Origin: Megaleporinus macrocephalus
Taxonomy: Eukaryota > Chordata > Actinopteri > Characiformes > Anostomidae
NCBI GenBank assembly: GCA_021613375.1
Contig: CM038706.1
Span: 18,171,366 to 18,235,365 of the forward strand
Direction: 5' to 3'
DNA: 64,000 nt
Part shown: positions 33,594 to 45,289 of the stretch, one piece after another
Numbering within the stretch: position 1 is the first letter of the stretch
Layout of the letters: each line of letters begins with the position of its first letter
Notes under the pieces: generated by a model
The model's database searches: none
What the model saw: the letters and a program-made list of their open reading frames with translations, nothing else
Told to the model about the DNA's origin: nothing
Program-made: the position numbers and the translations under genes

Positions 33594-35859
33594 CTGAGGA
33601 GTGAAATGAGGGGAAATGCAGTTCATTACACAGTTAGGCTACTGATTACTGCGTTTACTGAAAACAGCCTTCTGTCTGGATTTGTAAGTGGGTGAGATTG
33701 CTCAGCTACACACGTCAAAATAAAAGTTCTAAAAGAGTGATGCTATAGAACAGCTTGCATAAACAAAATCAAACCACCATGGGGGCCAGAACATTCTAGG
33801 TTCAGTTTTTACTATTGTGTACATGTTTGGTGTGTCTTTATGTGCTATAATATAATATAATATAATATAATATAATATAATATAATATAATATAATACAA
33901 TATAATATAATATAATATAATATAATATAACATAATATAATATAATACAATACAATATAATATAATATAATATAATATTGAGTTTATAAAATGTTTATTC
34001 TGGACAGTTTGTTTCGCGTACTTCCATACTTAGGGTGTTCGAATACGTAGTGTTCGACAAGCAGTACGCAAAAGTGCCCGGATGACGTACTGCACCGGCA
34101 GACATTTTTAAGTATGCAGCCCCAGCACACTGTCCTATCCCGTGATTCCATCGGCACAGCAGAGGAATTCAAAGCGTAGGGAAAAGTGCGGTGAAATGCG
34201 GTACGTGGGCTGTGTGTACGTAGCTACGGCTCGTAATTTTCCGCTACAGGAGTTAGCGCTGACTCTGAGGTAAACAATGATTAAATTCCTCCTGTTTCGT
34301 CTTCTCCGAGCTACAGCTCAACACCGTGTGAGTACATATTCAGACAAAAACGCAGAGCAGTGTCACAAACAGTCTCTAAATCTTTCGGTAAACTGGCCTT
34401 TTAAATAAATAGCGGGACCTTTACCGTGATGGTCTGACGTTTTGTGTCACAGGACGTTGGTGGACATAAGTACGAACTGTTCAAGTGTGCGATTTCGGAC
34501 ACACCTAGGCTTTAAAAAACCCTACACTTTGTACAGAACCTGTGTGTCCGCCTTTAATAGTGATAAACACTACAGTATAAACCAAAACACAGACTTACTC
34601 TGCTCTGCTTTAAGCTCTAACCCAAATAAAGCTGTTTTCCTTACAGGTCATGCAGGACACTCTACCACAAAAGTTCAGTGGTTTCCTGTAAAATGTCTTT
34701 CAACGTTTGACTTTTTGGTGGTTGACAGTTTCTGGTCGCAGATTAAACATATCAGGAAACCAGCTGGACTGCATATAAATCCATCATCTTGAACTTTTCT
34801 CTTCTTTGCCCTTTCGTTAGCTAACGTTACTAGCTTAGCGAGAATGGTGTTGTAGCTGTGTGACCAGCAGTCTGTGCGTCGATCTTCAGGGTTTAAAATC
34901 AGTGAATTTGCAGTTATACGTTAATTAGAGTGTTTGAGATTATTTGTTGTAAAACTGTGCTCAAATACACAGCAAAGCTTTATTATACTGCGAAAGAGGA
35001 ATACTTTATTTTTGCCTTAAGTTTTATTCTGCTGTGGAGCCTCAAGGGGGCAGTAAAAGAGACTTCTGCCATCGACTGGCGGGTTCCCTAAAAAAACGTT
35101 TTGTTAATGACATGTGTGAGTGTGTAGAGTCTTTTTGAACTTCACATTTCTTTCTACAAATTAAGGGTTTTCCTAGACATGTACGTCCAGACCCGCAAAC
35201 GTTTCAGAACTTTTATTTTGAAGATGTCACTATGTTAGTGAACAATTCTGAAAAAGACACACTGACTAAGTTTTATCCTATCTGTGATATTTCCCAGGTT
35301 AAATAAATGTGTAAATTGGATGCATATTTCAGGTTTTAATCTTTGAAGAAAGTATTTAGCATTTAACATACAGTGCTGAATATTCATCTTTAATTAGAGA
35401 AAGGCCACCAGGAGTTTATAGACTACCAGACAAAATAGCAAACAAGAGAAACGTGGAGAAAAAAAGGAAATAAGCCCACAAACATCCGTGGAAGTGAAAA
35501 CCACAAAACCAGCATGCATTTCACAAATGCCAGGTGGAGACCATATAATTAGTAACACAAACATCTCTCCTCAAAAGTGTCCCAAAATGGAAAAAGTGTG
35601 AGCCAAGCCGTCTTTATCTGTCCAGGAACGGAACGGCAGGTGCTGGAAGTGACTCTAATAAGTCAAAGTGCCAAGCCAATGAGCAAACCGGCTGACTGTT
35701 AACAGACTGTAGATCATATCCAACATTAGAGGAAAGTGCATAAATACTAAACATATATTAAAAGAAAAAATTGCTCTCAAACCCATTTCAAAAAACACAT
35801 GCTGTTGGACTGAAGTTGGACACACAGAGAGGTGAAGTTCAAGGTAAAAGTTTACTCAC
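33594..35859. other. loxl4 5' UTR intron
   Basis: Contains the ATAAT array (33846-33978) and a CpG-rich stretch at about 34010-34480. The plus-strand ORF at 34442-34792 has no recognisable domain. Confidence 0.5.
33846..33978. repeat. (ATAAT)n pentanucleotide microsatellite
   Basis: About 26 units with a few single-base changes. The ORF across it on the minus strand is an artefact of the repeat. Confidence 0.95.
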
Positions 35860-36000
35860 CTGGCTGCCTGGAGTCACATCCGTCCCTGATGAGGGGAAAG
35901 TGAATGAAGGAAAGAGTGCAGTGCCTAGATGAGGTCCTCACTCACGCTGTTCCTTTCCTTTTCTCCCTCCTCTCCTCCGTCCCACATCATTCTTTATCCC
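35860..36000 (-). other. loxl4: Probable 5' non-coding first exon and promoter-proximal region of loxl4
   Basis: On the minus strand a strong donor (CCAG then GTGAGT) ends an exon at 35860. A good acceptor (CACTCCTCAG) opens the coding exon at 33593, 20 nt before the ATG. The region just upstream has a TATA-like GATAAAGA near 35993-36002. The start of this exon is not visible in the sequence, so the 36000 boundary is a guess; the splice pair is the real evidence. Confidence 0.5.
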
Positions 36001-39000
36001 TCCCACAGCTGTCCCTCTCTCCATCGCACATCTCTTTCACCAGCTCATTCAACAGCTTTGAACTTTGAGAATTCATTGTACATTAAAGATAGAGAGAGAA
36101 AAGCAGCTTTACGTGATGCCAAAAAAAGCTCAAGTGGGTTGAAAACTGAATGAAAGTCAAAAACCTGGAAAAAGAGGGTAAAGAGTAACACACATTTATT
36201 ATTTATTTATTTATTTATTTATTTAGTATTAGAAGAAAATTTCATACAATATTTGAAGGCTTATTAAAATACATTGTCAGTGTTGAAACAAAACTTCTTT
36301 ATAAAGGTAACTTTCTTAATTTCTAATGGCATTCCTAACAACATTCCTAAAATTCAACTTAAATGAAAGAAACAATACTAAACGTCCTTTTCAGTTGAAT
36401 ATCTGACACAGATATAACTGCAACTGGTGTTTTCCAATCATTAGAAAAAATGAAGGATGACTAAAATAGACATATAAGATGTTACTCTGACATCACCATC
36501 AGCTCACAAAAAATATTTATATATCTATCTCGGTGAAGGCTCGTCCATGCTTTATCATTACATGACAGACATGTGTAGATCTTTGTCCAGCTACACATTC
36601 AGATATGTTTCCGAATGTATTATTAACATATGTAAATGTATCACTGGACAAAGTAGATCTGAATAAGCATTTCCGCTTTATAATAATAAACAGTTCAAAT
36701 TCTGTTATACAGTCGGCTTCACTTTGCATTCCTTTACATGCAATTTATCTTAAATCAGTATTAAGTTGATTTATTTGATTGCATGTTCTTTTATGACACT
36801 TTTTAATAGCCTTCAGGTTCAGACAGCGTATGTCAGTAATTCCAGGCCAGGCTGTATGTTCTGTTAATCATTATCACATGTAAAACATATAAAAACATCA
36901 GGACTTATCTCCTTATCTGGCTAGTAAGAGTTTAGCATTGTCCAGTGTGTTAGATTGACTGCTGAGGGTGGCTACCACGTGATTTTCTGTTTTCATAAGG
37001 ACAGGACAGAAGTTGTTCTAGTTGTTCAGCTGTTTTGGAAGATATTTTCGCTTCCATTTTGTAAATAGCCTGGGCAGCATAAGAGGAAAGTCTGTGGCTG
37101 AATGAGGACCGTCGCTGTTGTTGATGAAGTGTATTTCAGGTTTAAAACCAACCTCAGAGGCACCAATTTAGTAGGACGCGCATATTAATAGCAATCACAT
37201 TCCATCATGCAGGGTGGGTGTAGTAAGATCAACAACAATTACTGTAAATCTTAAATACTCCCAGGTAAAAATACCACAGAAGAAGTGTGAAACGAAAATA
37301 AACCAATTTGTAAAAATATTTAATTATTTGTAATGCAAATGTGGATCCTGTTGATGCCGAACTAGCAATTTAGCTGTTTGTGAGCCGCCGTTTGTGTGAC
37401 TGAGTGCTTGAGTGCGTCTCCCTCCCTTTTTGGGTAAACCAAGACAGGAAGACGGGGCTTCCATTAGAGAGTCCTAATCAAAGAGAAATCTTGCTGGATG
37501 ACCGGGGAGAGAGTGAGAGCCAAAAATAAACAGCCAGGGGCCTCAGATTAGCACCGTACTTATATACAGTATATAAGCTCCATATATACAAATCTGCCAT
37601 AGAGACAATTATAGGATGTGCCCCTTTCCTCTGAGTAGACTTTACAGCAACTAAAATTATAAGTGAAAAGGCAGAAAGCTGATGATGCTGTGCATCAGTT
37701 TGCATTACGTGCATTACGTGAATGTTAACGGGCCGGCAGCTGCTGAATCAGTGTGTGTGTGTGTGTGTTTGTGTGTGTCTATGTGTGTTAGGGGCGGGCG
37801 GAGTAAACTGCAGCCACAGCCTGAGTTCTTAAGAGGCGCTGCTGTGGTGCACTGCTTGCCTCCACCTCTGTAATTACCCGCCGAAGCCTGGATCTGCCCT
37901 TAGCCACAATTTGCGGTGCCATGAAATAAATACACGCTCTCCAACAATAAACAACTGCCTTTTTAAATTATAGCACCTCCTCCTGTTCACCCCCACCATC
38001 TGCTCACTTTCGTTCTCCCTGCAGAAGAGAAGAATTTAGGAACACAGTTATAGAACGGGTCTCTGTGAAGGGCCACTTTAGACCATGCTAGCACACAAGG
38101 ACTCTTGCATATCAGGCTTGTGTTTGTCTCAGATGTTGTAATTACATTGTAATGAAGATTATTTGATATGGACAGACTGACTCATATGCTTTAGCCTTGG
38201 TTGATCCAGCATTATGTTAGATTTACTCCTGTAAGTCTCTTGTTCTACAGTGTAGTTGATAGGTCTGATAGGACTTTTTCTAATACACTTAATTGGATTC
38301 AGGTTGACTTCAAGGTAGTAGATGTTCCCGTGCAAAGATAAGCAGAAAAAGCTGTATATTGTCTAAAATAAAAAAAGTAAACTAAAAAACAAATCATTTA
38401 AAAAACGATTATAATTTAAAGGCTTATACTAGAGGTGGCATGATACTGCTTTTTCATGTCCGATATCGATATTGATATTGCAGCTCTGGGTATCTACTGA
38501 TGCTGATGCCAATCTAATATCTTTTTTCCTCTCTTCAACAACTACGATTTTAATAATACATTTGTCTGGCCGCACTTGTCTTAACCTAGCCATTTAAATA
38601 ACTTCATACTCAAACTGTGAAACAAAGGAAGAAATACATAGGCTACAAAATGACTCAGCTAGACAACCGCTGTGTCTATACTTCTTTTCAGTCTCCTGGG
38701 GTCTTAATGATAAAAGTCTGTGCCAAAATACCAGAAGGAACAAGCAACACAGCTTCTTTCTCTAAAGCCCTGTTCACAATGGTTTACATTGTTAACCACT
38801 TTACAGTGTAAGTGAAAATGAGCCACTGCTCACCCCACCTCCCTCTTCCACGGAGCATGTCAACACAAATACAACCAAAGGTTAGTCACACTTCCATATA
38901 CTCTATACCTTTTTCTTATCTTACTTTCATTTTATTAACCTGTTAATCAAACAAGGTTCAGCTTACAGACGTTCAGCTAACAAACAAATTGTGCTAATAG

Positions 39001-39162
39001 TATTGTGGACCCTGCAGTAACACCAAGAACTTTCTAGAAATTACATCTCCATTAATGTATTACCTTCACTGTTAACGTTAACTAGTGCTGAAAGGCCAAG
39101 GAAGTACAGAGTGTAATTATTTATTAAATACTAGCATTTCCCTCGTCTGCAGTGTTGCCATG

Positions 39163-39315
39163 GACTTCTGGTCCCTTAAATGGTGCAGCAGTTACATTGT
39201 GGTGCTTCAGGCTTCCTGTCTGGTTTCTTGTTTGAATTTATTTAAAAGGGGGCAGCAGTCTGGGTCGCCACAATGTAACTGCTACATTATTTAAGGTGGA
39301 ACAGGTCAATTTGAC
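39163..39315. mobile_element. Palindromic miniature element, copy 2
   Basis: Arms around CTTAAATGGTGCAGCAGTTA (from 39174) and the reverse complement of 39270-39300 share GCAGTTACATTGTGG. The right side has TTAAGGTGGAACAG, also seen at 7624. Confidence 0.55.
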
Positions 39316-39810
39316 CAAGACATTGGACAAGTAGTCTGACATCAGCTTTGTGTTGAAACTAAAGTGATTATTACACACGTACAGCTTTTTGCCGGATGTA
39401 GCTGAATGTTGGCATCAAAAAGCGATGCAGCCAACAGAGTATTTCCCATGATTGGTTCTGGCTAGTAGCTACACTGCTTCCGAGAAAAATAGTGCACCTT
39501 CGCAGAGGTAGCTTTAAAGCCATGGGCTGAGATGCTTTAAAGTCGTGGGCTGAGATTATTATTCTAATAAGCCCCACCTAGGTGAGGGAGCCAGATCTGT
39601 ATGCCTTGTTGAATCTCATGTTTTTTAGGCAGCCCACAAAAAACTGACTGGGTCTTATTTCACAATTTGGTAGGCACTCCAGATACCCAAATGTATGAGC
39701 ACAAAACGTTTTTCATAATATGCCCCCCTCAAGATTTTCAACACAAAAAACCTTGAAGCAGTACTTTTTTTTGTCCGTCAGCAATTTCATGCAAATGTTT
39801 AGTTAAGCAT

Positions 39811-40270
39811 TTATGTAATACTCAGTGGGGTCACATTATTATGATAATGTGATAATGTAATATCAGAGTAGCCACTGTGTGCAGTACAGACAACAGGTAG
39901 ACAGGCTGGGAGGCTGGTACAGGTATCTGGAGCAATGCTGATTGAAGTGCATCCCACAACTACTGGAGGACCTTGGGGGTGAACACCATGAGGTGGTCCC
40001 ACAAATGCTCAACTTGGTTCAAGTCTGGAAAATTAGGGGTCCAGGGAAGTACTTGGAAGTCTTAGTCATGCTCTTCCAACCAGTGTTGGACATTTCTAGC
40101 CGTGTGATCTGCAAGGATGGATTCATACACAAAACAGTGGAAAGTGCCTTCCACATGGATGAGTGGGCCAAGAGAAGCCTAAGAAAACATTACTCAGACT
40201 GTAACGCTGCCACCTACGTGCTGCCGCCGTTGAAAGTAAGAAGTGACTCAACTGTGTGGTTTAGGCTAAT
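39811..40270. mobile_element. DNA-transposon remnant, family unresolved
   Basis: CAACTTGGTTCAAGTCTGG and TACTTGGAAGTCTTAGTCAT resemble stock sequence of a decayed Tc1/mariner-type fish transposon. The 113-codon ORF at 39942 lies in the remnant and is not counted as a gene. Confidence 0.4.
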
Positions 40271-40619
40271 GGATCATATTTGATTACATCTTTTTTCTTT
40301 CTGATATCTGATCCAGTAATTTTAGCCAGTAACAGACTAATACTGATGCAGTATATGGTGCACGCCTGGTTAAGAGATGGCATAAGTGTAATAAAATGCA
40401 TTTACATTAATTTTTATGAATTTATTAAATTAGAAAAAAATACATATTTGTCACACAGTGCCAAAATAAACGGCAACTCCATCTTACTTGGGGTGTTGTA
40501 ATAATATATGGGGCTAGATGTCATAAATAAGACAGTCACTGTTTCCTGTTTCCTTCTTCTCACTATTTAATGGTTTCTTTTAAAGCAAAGATCATCAACT
40601 AGCTGTTTTAAGACTGTTA

Positions 40620-41010
40620 CAAATGTTACATAGTGTCCAAACGTATCCAGACACTTCTTTTACAACTATTTCATCTACTTTGAATTATTTTAAGGTACAC
40701 AGAAAAAAAAATGATTTTATAGTCTCCATAGAAAAGTGCTCATAATAGAATGGGCTACTCGGAGTTGGCTTCACATGAGCCTATAGTTGTCATGTCCAAT
40801 GCCCAAAGTCTTGGGTGTGAAAGAGCATTCTTTGGCATGATGGAGAACTATTGAAAACATTAGGATGTGGCTGAATGTAATCAGAACCTCGCAGCAATGC
40901 TCCAACATCTAGTGCATTCCCAGAAGAACAGATGCTGTTACTGCAGGAGAGAGGTACATGCTCCCCACTGAGCCAGGAATTCCTGTTATTGAGCCTGAAT
41001 GCTTGATTGT
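40620..41010. mobile_element. Strongly decayed Tc1-like transposon fragment
   Basis: Begins ACATAGTGTCCAAACGTAT, a typical end of a fish Tc1-like family. Pieces such as CCAATGCCCAAAGTCTTGG and CTCCAACATCTAGTGC match order and spacing of its transposase region as I remember it. No open frame remains. Confidence 0.45.
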
Positions 41011-42404
41011 TACACATCTTTACAAATGCTCTCACAAGAAAGAATACAAAATTATGAAGGGTCTTCTAAAATGTAGGAAAGCCCAATGTTAAATTAGGGG
41101 CAGCATAAAAAAAATGGGTACAAATGAGTTAATACCCTCAATTTCAGAAGTATGTTTAAGCATGGCCTGTAGTGCTTTTTAGCATCAGAAGGCACCTCCA
41201 AGCAGACATCATAGATATGAACGAAGATTATCATTATTCTCTTGCTCTGGATAATTATCCTGTGGGAGTTCTTGCATCTTCAGCCTTGTCTCACTGCAGA
41301 CCTCACACATACAACTGCAGTAGCTTCAGTGAACCCTTTTCTGGTCTAGCCCTTCCTCATGTCGTATAAGTTATCATCAATAGACTTCTTTTTAAACAAT
41401 ATACCAAGGCCACAAACCACTGGCTCCAAGCCATAATAGCAGTCTGGTGTTCATGAGCATATACATGTAGAAACACTGTAGGTGGCTTGAGTCATTTCCG
41501 CAGCGAGAGCTCAGGCAGGCTTTCATTCATGGAAACCTTCCCACAGATACATCTTCCACTTGCACTTCTGCAGGAGTTGCCCGTCTCCATCTTTTTTTTT
41601 TTTTTTTACATTCCAGTGGCCATGCTTACCACAGCATCCTTTTCATGTGCTGGTGATGACAGAGAAGGATCTTCCCCCTATTAGAATTAGCATCTTCAAT
41701 CAGCATCTCAAACTAAGCAGCAGCTATTTCACTCACACCCAAAAGACAGTGACTTCAAGAAGCAGAACGTTCATGAATGCAACAATAATTCAATCTTTGG
41801 ATGTATTCTCAGTAAAGGAGTTCCACCTTAGTTGTAACCAGAGCAACAACTCCCCCTGGTGAATAGCAGGTACAAACCACCATGCATTTGTCCTGTCATA
41901 GCAGCCATACAGTGAAAGTCTCAAGTACTCTGAACCGAAGGGTGAATTACATACTATTTGAGTAGTCTGAGTGACTCTTAGATGGAGTCTGTAAGTGGCA
42001 GGAGGGAATAGAAAGCTAAAAAATTCTGCAAAGTACTGTGGATGATACATGACCAATATGTAATTGCGGATTCTACACATGAAGAAGCAAAATCGAGAGG
42101 AAAAACCACATCAACGCTGCCTCCTCTGCCCACAAAAAAGAACTTCCGGCATTTGACTAGAACATGATGGCAGACTAAACCACTGGCCCATCTCTCTAAC
42201 CTTTTGGACACCCAAAGTTAAGAATAGCAGAATGCATAATGTGCAGAATGAGCAAATGTGACTTTAACCACTTAGTCTTGGTATTTTCTTTATCATGGAC
42301 CAGCAGGGATGAAAGGTTAGTAAACATGTGAACTCATGTATTTCGGAGATGAAAAGTCTGCAACACGTACACACACAAGTCACATTGCTATGACCACCGG
42401 CTGC

Positions 42405-42840
42405 TTTCCAGAGTAACCGCCGTGAGCTGCACGGACAACAGCTAGACGGGCTGGGAGTGACTCACTAGGGTAGGGTCCTGGTAGGTTTCAGTTGTATCTG
42501 GAGTCATGCTGACTGTCTTATTGATTAGAGAGGTCAACAGGGAATTGCCAGACTACTCAGAGATGACAGAAAGGCTACAATAACTCATAAAACAGAAAAC
42601 CACTCAGTGAGCAGAAAAGCATTTAAGAACTCACATGAAGTGTGATGTGAGCACACTAAGAACGGTGATATACGCAAAACACTAACACAATAGCAGAAAT
42701 CAAGAGTCAGTACATTTATACATTTATTACAATGAGATCTTTGGCAATACAGTGTAGAATATCTTAACACTTGAGGATGGAACACAATGTCCTGCTGAGA
42801 AAAAAAAACGTAATGGTTCCAAAATGGCATAAGCCAAAGA
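42405..42840. mobile_element. Decayed DNA-transposon fragment
   Basis: GACAACAGCTAGACGGGCTG and CCACTCAGTGAGCAGAAAAGC are phrases I associate with abundant fish transposon remnants. No intact frame or clear ends. Confidence 0.35.
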
Positions 42841-45033
42841 ACGAAAGCACATTAAAAGCCACAAAACAAGAGAAACATGGGGGATAAATTATGAACAACA
42901 ACAACAAAAAAACAATTAACAGAGAAACTATTCTAATTATTATAATGCTGAGCTAGCACGCTCTTTTTGGCTGCTTCCGTTGCCATATATATATATATAG
43001 ACTCCAGGGACAAATCTTTCATTTCTATGCTTTGACTTGATAAAGATTCTGCAGAGAGGATACAAATTACAAGAATATTTATGTTTTTGTTGCCACACAA
43101 GGCAAATTATGAGTCAGATGGTATTGACGACCAGCAAAGAAAAACTGTTTATGTAGAAGCCTATGGCATCACCATGGACAATAATGGAAGGGATGAGTTT
43201 TATTTGTAAGCCTCATGTCCAGAACCTTTAATTCTTTTATAGATCAGCTCTACTACTTATTGGCATAAGATTAAGGGGTGGAGGGGGGGGGTCACTTAAT
43301 GCAGACAGACAGGGAACTCTGTCTAGTGTAAATGGAAATGTACTCAGTAAGGCACTCCGATGTGAAATTATTGAAAAATGATTACTGTTCCCACTAGTAA
43401 ATGCTGGATTACACCAAGAGCAGGTGTACTGTATTTTAGAAATGAAAAAAAACTGAGAGCTTTTTAAGGGGGTTTTGCTGGGTAGTGTGACCTGTAGTGG
43501 TTTGAAGGTCTGCTGTAGCATTGTGCTACTCAGGGTTGCAAGACTCTAGATCCAAAATACCTGCACGGGTTAATGCTTTCTTGTATCCAACAAATCTGAC
43601 TTGAACCTCAACTGTTCATCAACTGGTAAACCTTTTAAGAGTTGCAAGAAGTGTGACCCCAGGATCTCCAGTCCTCTAGAGCACTCAAAGAGTTAATATT
43701 AGTGTATCTTTGGTTAACACTCAGTAGAACATAACATCAGTGAATCAGTTCCATAAACTGCAAACAGCAATTTCCTTAACAGTACACACTGAGGTCAACA
43801 CATTTTCTGTCCTAGAAAACCGATTCAATATCAAGGTCCACATGACGATACAGATGACGGGACATGTTTTGGCAGCAAAGGCCAGCAGGTGGAAAGCAGC
43901 CACAGTAGCAACAACCTCGTTGCAGTGTTCCAAACCATAGAAAGAGTTCAAATGCTTGAAGGCTGTGACATAGTACAGCAAACATACACGGCTTAACATC
44001 ATGAAAAGACACTAAAAATGCTTATAATGAACTGTAGTAAATACCTTGGGGAAATCTCCATTTCTTATAAGAACCAAAGCTCGTATTAAAACATATACTG
44101 TCTACCAATCTATCAATACTTGAAATTTCAAATAGCAGTGTGTATTGATGTATAAAGTGCAATAATATATGAAACCAAAATATGAGTCACAAACAAAAAG
44201 AGATCATTCAACATTGCAAACGCTGGCTTTACCCCATTTTCATATTAGTGTCCATTAAAAAGGAATACATCATGGGTTCTTTGAGAAGAGAACTTAATTA
44301 GCATACTACCATTAAGCCTTATTACTCCTTAATGTTAAATAAAAGTATGGTCACAAACACACTGTTGACTACACCTGGAGTGTTTGTATATTTAAAAAAA
44401 AAAAAAAAAGTAGCGCCACGTAATCATCACGCATAAATATAAAATGGCGTGTCCCCTTTCTGCATAGAATGCTTTACCTTGATCTGAACCCCACAGAAGG
44501 CAGGGTATTATTCTCCAGTAATAATCCACCCACTTTGTAGTGAGAGACTTTAACTAGCATTTTCTGTCCTCTTGCTAGGCCTGTGCAGAACTTTGGGCTA
44601 AGGCCTCATCACACCTCAGCGGTCTGAAAGGAATCTGCTCGGGATGAGCTGAAATGTCAGAGCTGATCTGTGGCTCTCCTTTGGTTTGGTGGAGTTGGCA
44701 CAGGAAAAGAGAAGAAAGGAGATGATATGATGGTCCAGGCTGACCACAAACCTCAGCAGACACTGACTGCGGCTCGGTCGCACCCCCAGCTCTGCGCACC
44801 ACCCAAACCTCGCCTCATCAGAGAGGCTGCACGCTGTTCCCAGGACCGCTCTCCTCTTCACCCTCCTGCTCAAGCATGAGAGGCTGGCAGTGACGTCACA
44901 GAGTGCTGAAGCAAAGCCCGAAGGCACTGAGGTCATCTCTGATCTGAACCAAAAGCATTGTAGTAAGACAATACAGGTCCTGTTCCCAAAAAACATATGC
45001 AGAACCAAAACAACAAGTCCCTGAACTCATGCA

Positions 45034-45041
45034 GTCCCATT

Positions 45042-45087
<46 letters not shown>

Positions 45088-45134
45088 GAGAGAGAGACAG
45101 AGAGAGAGAGAGACGGAGAGAGAGAGACGGAGAG
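45034..45134 (-). repeat. CT/GA tract in the 3' UTR of the TTC31-like gene
   Basis: A GA-rich run (CT on the transcript strand) starts about 20 nt after the stop codon, with scattered interruptions (GAAA, GACA, GACG). No AATAAA was found close downstream, so the 3' end of the transcript is undetermined. Confidence 0.8.
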
Positions 45135-45153
45135 TTAGAGATTCTATGGAGAT

Positions 45154-45289
45154 TCAGGGCTGCCAGGGCTTCCTGTCTTTGCCCCTCTGTTCAGGAATGT
45201 GTTTATAGCGACACTTGTCCCCAAAGTGACATCCAGTGGTCCTCCAGAAATAACACTCATCTCCATTGACAGGACCTTTGCGCCTCGGT
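45154..45289 (-). CDS. TTC31-like last exon 16: CCCH zinc finger and stop
   Basis: 136 nt, residues 460-504. [19 protein letters not shown] gives C-x7-C-x5-C-x3-H. The protein ends KPWQP with TGA at 45156-45154. The acceptor is TTTTCTATAG. Confidence 0.88.

Larger units (their letters stand above)
36001..45033. other. Intergenic region between the two genes
   Basis: No gene recognised. It holds (TTTA)n at 36195-36225, a GT-rich stretch at 37750-37790, a possible hAT-like end at 38433-38530 (TAGAGGTGGCATGATACTGC), and several decayed DNA transposons between 39.1 and 42.9 kb listed separately. 43.0-45.0 kb shows nothing assignable beyond a G run near 43276 and an A run at about 44394-44409. 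Confidence 0.55.

Noticed and set aside
34278..34327. MIKFLLFRLL-start frame resembling AP-1 sigma subunits
   Set aside because: Similarity is limited to the first five residues; the following residues do not fit the family and no second exon was found.
34442..34792. 116-codon plus-strand ORF in the loxl4 5' intron
   Set aside because: Composition looks random, no domain or splice context. Only the CpG-rich region before it is of interest.
39942..40283. 113-codon plus-strand ORF as a gene
   Set aside because: It lies in a decayed transposon remnant and shows no domain.
44575..45008. Two overlapping ORFs just downstream of the TTC31-like stop as a further gene
   Set aside because: Both lie in the likely 3' UTR or intergenic DNA, overlap each other in different frames, and show no family features.
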